Of a stretch of 64,000 nt of DNA, positions 59,262 to 64,000 are shown in pieces. A model generated the notes under the pieces. The model had not been told where the DNA came from. It did no database searches and saw only the letters and a list, made by a program, of their open reading frames with translations. The stretch comes from Chloroflexota bacterium (lineage in GTDB: Bacteria; Chloroflexota; Dehalococcoidia; Tepidiformales; Tepidiformaceae), in contig JAPPAK010000007.1 of assembly GCA_026705605.1 (NCBI GenBank), forward strand, positions 124,001-188,000, written 5' to 3'. A program made the position numbers and the translations under genes. How positions within the stretch are numbered: position 1 is the first letter of the stretch; each line of letters starts with the position of its first letter.

Positions 59262-60761
59262 CTACCGCATCTGCCTCATGCGCCCGAACTGCCGCCACGC
59301 CGCGCCCGGCGCCGCGCCGTTCTCGGAAGGCGCCGCCGGAACGCCCCGCGCCGTGGCCTGCGCCCGGTCCTTGATCGCCATCGCGCCGACCACGGCCGCC
59401 ACAAGCTCGCGCTCGGGACCGCCGCCGGCGCGCCGCCACTCCAGGAATTTCTTCGCCGGCTGCGGGAACATGACGTACGAGAGCACGTCCTCGGGAGTCT
59501 CTGCGAGGTCGCCGATCTCCTCCTTCGCGCTCTCCAGCTCCGGCTCGAGGTCGTCCGCGGGACGGTGGTCGATCTGGGGAACGTCGCCCAGGACCAAATC
59601 CAGCACGGCCTTCTCGATCGGCTCGGCCGTCGCCCCGTAGAGGCCCTGCGCGAGGTTGCGCGTCTCCTTCGTCACGACGCCGTAGCGCTTCCCGGTGAGC
59701 ACGTTCAGGACGGCCTGCGAGCCCACGATCTGTGAGCTCGGTGTCACCAGCGGTGGGTACCCGAGGTCCGCGCGTACGCGCGCGTTCTCCTCCAGAACCT
59801 CCCCCAGCTTCGCCTCCTGGCCCTGGTCCCGCAGCTGACCCACGAGGTTCGAGATCATGCCGCCCGGAACCTGGTGCCGCAGCACGCCCGCATCGACCCC
59901 GAGCAGGTTGCTCTCGTGCTTCCAGTACTTCTTGCGCACGCCGCCGAAGTAGTCCGCCGTCTCCACGAGGTCGTCGAGCGCGATGCCGGTGCCGTTGTCC
60001 TCGTCCTCCCCCAGCGCCGCCACCAGCGTTTCCGTGGCCGGCTGCGAGGTGCCCCCCGCGAGCGGGCTGATGGCCGTGTCGATCGCGTCCGCGCCGGCGC
60101 GAACCGCCAGCAGGTACGCCATCTCCGAGTAGCCGGAGGTGTCGTGGCAGTGCAGCTGCAGCGGGACGTCGGGGTGGTCGCCCTTGATCCGCGTCACGAG
60201 CCGCTCCGCCATCACCGGGCTCAGCAGCCCCGCCATGTCCTTGATGCAGAGCGAGTCGGCGCCCATCTCGACCAGCCGGTCGGCGAGCGTCCCGAAGCTC
60301 TCGACGGTGTGGACGGGGCTGGTCGTGTAGCAGAGCGTGCCCTGCACGTGCCCGCCCGCGCGCTTCACGCCCTCGAACGCCGTCTCCAGGTTCCGGGTGT
60401 CATTGAGCGCATCGAAGATGCGGAAGATGTCCATGCCGTTCTCGACTGCACGCTCGCAGAACTCGAGCACGACGTCGTCGGCGTAGTGCCGGTACCCCAC
60501 CGCGTTCTGGCCGCGAAGGAGCATCTGCGTCGGCGTGTTCTTCAGCCGGCTCTTGACTTCGCGAAGGCGCTCCCACGGGTCTTCCAGCAGGAAGCGCATG
60601 GCCGTGTCGAAGGTCGCGCCGCCCCAGCACTCGATGCTGCCGTAGCCGATGGCGTCCATCCGCTCGAGGGCGGGAAGCATGTCCTCGGTGCGCATCCGCG
60701 TGGCCAGCAGCGACTGATGCCCGTCGCGAATGGCGGTCTCGGTGATGCGTACCTGGCCCAT
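59262..60761 (-). CDS. 5S-type carboxyltransferase (pyruvate/oxaloacetate carboxyltransferase subunit)
   Basis: The ATG at 60761 gives 499 residues. The DRE-TIM carboxyltransferase barrel begins ITETAIRDGHQSLLATRMRTEDML. It includes IFDALNDTRN, the carboxylated Lys in LCIKDMAGLLSP, and the metal ligands in LQLHCHDTSGYSEM. The second half is the conserved carboxylase domain ending in MFPQPAKKFLEW. It exchanges CO2 between biotin and pyruvate/oxaloacetate. It is directly followed by the biotin carrier gene. Confidence 0.92.
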   Translation of the reverse strand: MGQVRITETAIRDGHQSLLATRMRTEDMLPALERMDAIGYGSIECWGGATFDTAMRFLLEDPWERLREVKSRLKNTPTQMLLRGQNAVGYRHYADDVVLEFCERAVENGMDIFRIFDALNDTRNLETAFEGVKRAGGHVQGTLCYTTSPVHTVESFGTLADRLVEMGADSLCIKDMAGLLSPVMAERLVTRIKGDHPDVPLQLHCHDTSGYSEMAYLLAVRAGADAIDTAISPLAGGTSQPATETLVAALGEDEDNGTGIALDDLVETADYFGGVRKKYWKHESNLLGVDAGVLRHQVPGGMISNLVGQLRDQGQEAKLGEVLEENARVRADLGYPPLVTPSSQIVGSQAVLNVLTGKRYGVVTKETRNLAQGLYGATAEPIEKAVLDLVLGDVPQIDHRPADDLEPELESAKEEIGDLAETPEDVLSYVMFPQPAKKFLEWRRAGGGPERELVAAVVGAMAIKDRAQATARGVPAAPSENGAAPGAAWRQFGRMRQMR

Positions 60762-60808
60762 GCTCGGCGAAGTCCCCTGCCGCCTGGATCGGCGACTTTG
60801 CGGCTCTA

Positions 60809-60824
60809 CGTGAACACTATCACA
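60809..60824 (-). promoter_or_regulatory. CRP/FNR-family-like operator upstream of the 5S gene
   Basis: On the minus strand TGTGATAGTGTTCACG matches the CRP consensus TGTGA-N6-TCACA at nine of ten specified bases. It lies in the 107-base gap between the carboxyltransferase beta gene and the 5S gene, about 48 bases before the ATG. The gap is otherwise featureless. No CRP-family gene is in the window. Confidence 0.4.
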
Positions 60825-60868
60825 AGCGCCCTTTACGGCCAGCGCGAAAGGCCGATCCGGCGTTTCCC

Positions 60869-62404
60869 CTACAGCGGGATGTTGCCGTGCTTCTTCGGCG
60901 GGTTGCGGTCCGCCTTGTTCCGGAGCATCTCCAGCGACGTAATGATCTTCCCGCGCGTCTCCCGCGGGTCGATCACGTCGTCGACGAAGCCCCGGCCCGC
61001 CGGGATGTACGGGTTCCCGAAACGCGCGCTGAAGTCTTCCGCCAGCTCGTCGCGCTTCGCCTCCGGGTCGTCCGCCTCCGCGATCTCGCGCCGGTTGATG
61101 ATCCCCACCGCCTGCTCCGGCCCCATCACCGCCACCTCCGCCGCCGGCCAGGCGAAGTTCATGTCGCCCCGAAGGTGCTTGCTCGACATGACCAGGTACG
61201 CACCGCCGTACGCCTTCCGCAGCACGACCGCGATCTTCGGCACCGTCGCCTCGCTGTAGGCGAACAGCAGCTTCGCCCCGTGCGTGATGATCCCGCCGTA
61301 CTCCTGCGACGACCCCGGCAGGTACCCGGGGATATCGACCAGCGTGATGATCGGGATGTTGAAGCAGTCGCACGTGCGCACGAACCGCGCCGCCTTGCGG
61401 CTCGCCTCGATGTCGAGCACGCCCGCCAGGTGCATCGGCTGGTTCCCCACGAACCCGACCGTCTGCCCGCCCATCCGCGCGAACCCGACGACCACGTTCT
61501 GCGCGAAGGTCTCGTGCACCTCGAAGAAGTCGGCGTCGTCGACGATGCGATAGATGATCTCGCGCACGTCGTACGGCCGGTTCGGCTCGTCCGGCACGAT
61601 CGTCAGGAGCTCTTCCTCCGGCGCGTGCGTCGGGTGCTCGGTGGGGATGAAGGGCGGGTCCTCGGCGTTGTTCGAGGGCAGGTACGAGAGCAGCCGCCGC
61701 ACCTCCGAGAGCGTCTCCTCCTCCCCCTCGATGGCGAAGTGCGCCACGCCCGAGCGCGTCGCGTGGATCGTCGCCCCGCCCAGCGTCTCGTGGTCGATCT
61801 CCTCGCCCGTCACGTTCCGGATCACGTCCGGACCGGTGATGTACATCTGCCCCGTCCCCGAGGTCATGAAGATGAAGTCCGTGATCGCCGGGCTGTAGAC
61901 CGCACCGCCCGCGCAGGGCCCCATGATCACGCTGATCTGGGGCACCACCCCGCTTGCGAGGGTGTTCATCGCGAACATCTCGCCGAACCCGCGCAGGCTC
62001 TCCGGGCCGTCCTGGATCCGCGCCCCGCCCGAGTCCTGGATGCCGATGATTGGCGCCCCCGTCATCAGCGCGAGGTCCATCACCTTCAGGATCTTTTCGC
62101 CCACGGTCTCGCTCAGCGAGCCGCCCGATACCGTGAAGTCGTACGAGAACAGGTACACCGGGCGCCCGTCGATGCGGCCCCAGCCCGTCACGACCGCCTC
62201 CGGTCCCCGGTCCGCCCCCCGCGGCCGCACGAGCGCGTCGATCTCCTCGAACGTGTCCTCGTCCAGCAGCAGCTCGATGCGCTCCCGCGCCGTCAGCTTG
62301 CCGCGCCCGTGCTGGGCCTCGACTCGACGCTCGCCGCCGCCGGCGCGTGCCTCGTCCTTCCGTTCGTTCAGCTCCGCCAGCCGCTCCTGCACGGTCTTCG
62401 TCAT
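60869..62404 (-). CDS. acyl-CoA carboxylase/carboxyltransferase beta subunit (12S-like)
   Basis: A 511-residue crotonase-fold protein starting MTKTVQERLAELNERKDEARAGGG. The N-half oxyanion region is DSGGARIQDGPESL with GPCAGGAVYSPAITDF. The C-half has FVRTCDCFNIPIITLVDIPGYLPG and GGAYLVMSSKHLRGD, and the closing GKIITSLEMLRNK...PPKKHGNIPL is typical. It carboxylates propionyl-CoA or a similar acyl-CoA, or decarboxylates methylmalonyl-CoA, using biotin carried on the small subunit. With the 5S and 1.3S genes it forms a transcarboxylase-like set. Confidence 0.94.
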   Translation of the reverse strand: MTKTVQERLAELNERKDEARAGGGERRVEAQHGRGKLTARERIELLLDEDTFEEIDALVRPRGADRGPEAVVTGWGRIDGRPVYLFSYDFTVSGGSLSETVGEKILKVMDLALMTGAPIIGIQDSGGARIQDGPESLRGFGEMFAMNTLASGVVPQISVIMGPCAGGAVYSPAITDFIFMTSGTGQMYITGPDVIRNVTGEEIDHETLGGATIHATRSGVAHFAIEGEEETLSEVRRLLSYLPSNNAEDPPFIPTEHPTHAPEEELLTIVPDEPNRPYDVREIIYRIVDDADFFEVHETFAQNVVVGFARMGGQTVGFVGNQPMHLAGVLDIEASRKAARFVRTCDCFNIPIITLVDIPGYLPGSSQEYGGIITHGAKLLFAYSEATVPKIAVVLRKAYGGAYLVMSSKHLRGDMNFAWPAAEVAVMGPEQAVGIINRREIAEADDPEAKRDELAEDFSARFGNPYIPAGRGFVDDVIDPRETRGKIITSLEMLRNKADRNPPKKHGNIPL

Positions 62405-62492
62405 CGTTCTCTCCTCCGGGCCCTTCGCCCGCGGAATCGTGCCGTTCCCCGCCCGTGGCGCGGAGCGCTCGCGTGCGTCATCGGTGTGTGGT

Positions 62493-62568
62493 TGGTGGAG
62501 ACAGGGGGAGTCGAACCCCCGACCTCAGCATTGCGAACGCTGCGCTCTCCCAACTGAGCTATGTCCCC
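62493..62568 (-). tRNA. tRNA-Ala, anticodon CGC
   Basis: The minus strand folds as a complete 76-nt cloverleaf. Acceptor GGGGACA pairs with TGTCTCC, D arm GCTC/GAGC, anticodon stem CAGCG/TGCTG with loop TTCGCAA, T arm GGGGG TTCGACT CCCCC, and an encoded CCA. The G3.U70 pair in the acceptor is the alanine identity element, confirming the CGC anticodon as tRNA-Ala. Confidence 0.96.
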
Positions 62569-62581
62569 ACGGCCTGCCGCG

Positions 62582-62611
62582 ATCGTAGGGACGCCCCTTC
62601 GGAGGCGTCAA
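62582..62611 (-). promoter_or_regulatory. promoter of tRNA-Ala
   Basis: TTGACG and TACGAT are spaced 18 bases on the minus strand, and the expected start falls about seven bases before the mature tRNA 5' end. A GACGCC/GGCGTC inverted repeat lies in the spacer. The -10 hexamer is identical to that of the suf promoter. Confidence 0.65.
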
Positions 62612-62633
62612 ATCCCCGTTCGCGGGACACAAC

Positions 62634-62668
62634 GAACCACCAATCACTATTCACAAGTCACTAGTCAC
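62634..62668. repeat. second array of the 7-bp repeat
   Basis: Five consecutive heptamers (GAACCAC, CAATCAC, TATTCAC, AAGTCAC, TAGTCAC) are the complement-strand form of the GTGACTA/GACTAGT family seen at 44455-44557. They fill the gap between the tRNA promoter and the zinc ribbon gene. Confidence 0.7.
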
Positions 62669-62695
62669 TGGGGCCGGGAAAGGGGTGGGGAAAAC

Positions 62696-62866
62696 CTAGC
62701 GTCGCCGGGAGGAGCCTCGACCGATGCGGTAGCTCGTCTCGCCGGTGAATTGGCGCTCTTCGCCGCACTTCTTGCAGCGGCCGAAGGTCAACTCGCCTCT
62801 TGGTGGGTCCAGAATCCAGTGGTGGACACAACTGCCTACGACTTGAAGCGACTCGGCCTTCGCCAT
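62696..62866 (-). CDS. small zinc ribbon protein
   Basis: I prefer ATG 62866 (eight bases after GAGGGGGA) or the ATG two codons earlier, giving about 56 residues. It has GSCVHHWILDPPRGELTFGRCKKCGEERQF, with C-x-H and C-x2-C ligands that can bind one zinc. The tail is basic (GRGSSRRR). Small zinc ribbons of this kind are common in Chloroflexota near translation genes, but their role is unknown. It lies between the tRNA and the rpsP-khpA-rimM block. Confidence 0.65.
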   Translation of the reverse strand: MAKAESLQVVGSCVHHWILDPPRGELTFGRCKKCGEERQFTGETSYRIGRGSSRRR

Positions 62867-62984
62867 CGCCATTCCCCCTCGACTGGGTATCAGCGCGCAA
62901 CTTCCGGGAAACACCCCGCCCGTCGGCCGCTTGCCTCAAAGACGCACCCGAGTCTAGCGGTCGTAAAGAGGCCTTTCAACGTTC

Positions 62985-63542
62985 TTATGACGATTCGTCA
63001 CCAAGTGATAGCTCTTTTGTGATGAAAAGCACGCCGTTCGCGACATCGACCGCTTGCACGACCGACTCGATCGCCGGCACCAGCGTCTCCCCCGAAGGAC
63101 CCTGCACGACATAAACATCGTTCGCCCCCGTGCTCAGCACCTCGCTCACCTCGCCCAGCCTCTTCCCATCCTCCCGCACCACCTCCAGCCCCACGATGTC
63201 GGACACGAGGTACGCGTCCGCTTCCAGCATCAGCTCCTCCTCCGCCACCTCAAGCAACTCACCGCGCGCGTCATCGACGTCACTGCGCCGCCCCAGCCCC
63301 TCCAGCCGCAGGAGGACGCGTCCCCGGTCCCAGCGCACCCGCTCGATCCGGCGCCGCTGGCCGAGCAGCCAGACCTCCCCCTCCGGCTGCAGGTTCGGAA
63401 TCTGCGGATTGAAGGGCGCGACCCGCAGCTCGCCCGTGTTTCCGTGCGGACGCAGCACACGCCCAACCGCAACGAACCCTTCGCGGGGCTCGGTGGGACC
63501 GCCGGGATGGGAAGGGGGAGGGGTCGCCGCGCTCGCGGTCAG
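62985..63542 (-). CDS. rimM: ribosome maturation factor RimM, probably starting at CTG
   Basis: The track starts at GTG 63458 (VLRPHGNTGELRV), which cuts off the first beta strand. Upstream in the same frame are FVAVGRVLRPHG, the normal RimM opening, with no ATG, GTG or TTG. The frame reaches a CTG at 63542 that overlaps the khpA stop as CTGA, preceded by GGGGA. I therefore propose a CTG start and 185 residues. The C-terminal PRC-barrel follows (DAYLVSDIVGLEVVREDGKRLGEV). RimM assists 30S assembly by binding uS19. Confidence 0.88.
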   Translation of the reverse strand: MTASAATPPPSHPGGPTEPREGFVAVGRVLRPHGNTGELRVAPFNPQIPNLQPEGEVWLLGQRRRIERVRWDRGRVLLRLEGLGRRSDVDDARGELLEVAEEELMLEADAYLVSDIVGLEVVREDGKRLGEVSEVLSTGANDVYVVQGPSGETLVPAIESVVQAVDVANGVLFITKELSLGDESS

Positions 63543-63781
63543 TCCCCGATCTCAAGGCCGACGCGCACATCCTCGCGGATCGCCGCCACCTTAATCAGCG
63601 AGCGCATCGCCGTCGCGATCCGCCCGTCGCGGCCGATCACCCGGCCGATGTCGTCCTCCGCCACGTCCAGGTGGATGATGATGCGGCCGTGGTCGTCGTG
63701 CTCGGACACGTGAACCTCGTCCGGCTCGTCCACGAGCGACTTGGCGATGTATTCGATCAGGTTCGACATCATCGAGGCCAT
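63539..63781 (-). CDS. khpA: KH-domain RNA-binding protein KhpA (YlqC)
   Basis: An 80-residue single KH-domain protein. LIEYIAKSLVDEPDEVHV opens it and the GxxG loop is GRDGRIATAMRSLIKVAA. In other bacteria KhpA pairs with KhpB (Jag/EloR) and affects cell elongation and small RNAs. It lies between rpsP (two bases upstream) and rimM (four-base overlap), the conserved arrangement. The length and location fit the family exactly. Confidence 0.93.
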   Translation of the reverse strand: MASMMSNLIEYIAKSLVDEPDEVHVSEHDDHGRIIIHLDVAEDDIGRVIGRDGRIATAMRSLIKVAAIREDVRVGLEIGD

Positions 63782-63783
63782 GG

Positions 63784-64000
63784 TTAGCTCTCCGTGCCTT
63801 CACTCGCGAGGGCGGGCTCGGCTTCAGCCTCGCTCTCCTCGGTCGGGGCCTCGTCCGCGGCTTCGGTCTCGCTCTCGGCAGATGGTTCTTCTGCGGCCTC
63901 AGCCTCGGCCTCGGCCGGCGCGGCTGCTTCGGCCTCCGCCTCCGCTTCCGCGGCTGCGGGAGCGTCCGCCACGGCTGCGCCGTTCAGGATGCCGGCCCGT
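63784..64000 (-). CDS. rpsP: ribosomal protein bS16, C-terminal part with acidic tail (truncated by window edge)
   Basis: The frame is open to the right edge and reads RAGILNG, consistent with the end of bS16 (typically ...LLEKAGI). An Ala/Glu-rich low-complexity tail of about 60 residues follows (AEAEAEAEAAAPAEAEAEAA). The core of S16 lies outside the window. The identity rests on that short motif plus the rpsP-khpA-rimM order. The GTG at 63972 in the track is an internal codon. Long acidic tails on bS16 occur in several high-G+C phyla. Confidence 0.75.
   Translation of the reverse strand, partial: RAGILNGAAVADAPAAAEAEAEAEAAAPAEAEAEAAEEPSAESETEAADEAPTEESEAEAEPALASEGTES

Noticed and set aside
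62347-62664. Plus-strand ORFs across the tRNA region, including a GESNPR-type peptide
   Set aside because: These peptides are translations of the antisense strand of the tRNA gene, a common annotation artefact.
62985-63541. Frameshift in rimM
   Set aside because: The frame is open without interruption from the CTG at 63542 to the stop, and the FVAVGRV segment is in the same frame, so a non-canonical start explains the data better than a sequencing error.

Overview
The window is a gene-dense, strongly G+C-rich bacterial chromosome segment. It has no gene-free stretch above about 300 bases, and I saw no insertion sequence, integrase, rRNA operon or CRISPR array. Several gene families point to a Chloroflexota-like organism (Dehalococcoidia/SAR202-type), which I hold as likely but unproven. 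These are several luciferase-like (FMN/F420-type) oxidoreductases, CaiB and acetyl-CoA-transferase type enzymes, a Rieske oxygenase, a Baeyer-Villiger monooxygenase, DinB and SRPBCC paralogs, and an archaeal-type phosphoglycerate mutase. Many genes have a -10-like hexamer only 6-9 nt before the start codon, which suggests leaderless mRNAs are common.

Layout. 1-6.2 kb is an accessory stretch: a VOC protein, a lipoprotein, a retropepsin-like protease, a Baeyer-Villiger monooxygenase, two paralogous secreted proteins around a NIPSNAP gene, and a BrnT/BrnA-like pair. 6.3-17.9 kb is largely housekeeping: a CoA-transferase, guaA-purD-purE, then tsaC-pgk, apgM, tpiA, miaA, dapF and a hydrolase. 18-26.9 kb is a catabolic and accessory region with a Rieske oxygenase, a PEP mutase/isocitrate lyase relative, an LLM oxidoreductase, enoyl-CoA hydratase, a double GNAT and an SDR. 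26.9-27.85 kb holds a candidate toxin-antitoxin operon: a nucleotidyltransferase-like protein plus an XRE regulator behind a perfect 22-bp palindrome. 27.9-33 kb carries an MFS exporter, a CoxG-like protein, an Ldh-family dehydrogenase, an SDR and a PPC-repeat surface protein.

33-40.9 kb contains a four-gene operon (LLM oxidoreductase, CoA-transferase, unknown protein, acetoacetate-decarboxylase-like protein), three tandem DinB paralogs and another LLM. 41-48.8 kb holds mfd and a translationally coupled fur-glcD-glcE-glcF operon for glycolate oxidation. 49-55.8 kb has a small coiled-coil/membrane protein pair and a complete sufR-C-B-D-S-U-DUF59 iron-sulfur operon with a readable promoter and operator. 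55.9-58.7 kb has a tRNA-queuosine mannosyltransferase-like protein, an atypical A+T-richer DUF2971 gene, a HAD protein and an unknown. 58.7-62.4 kb encodes carboxyltransferase, 5S and biotin-carrier subunits that resemble a transcarboxylase. 62.5-64 kb has tRNA-Ala(CGC), a small zinc ribbon protein and the rpsP-khpA-rimM translation block, cut at the right edge.

Together the genes suggest a heterotroph oxidising organic and CoA-linked substrates (glycolate, propionyl/methylmalonyl-type acids, aromatic or ketone compounds). It probably relies on FMN/F420 and Fe-S chemistry.
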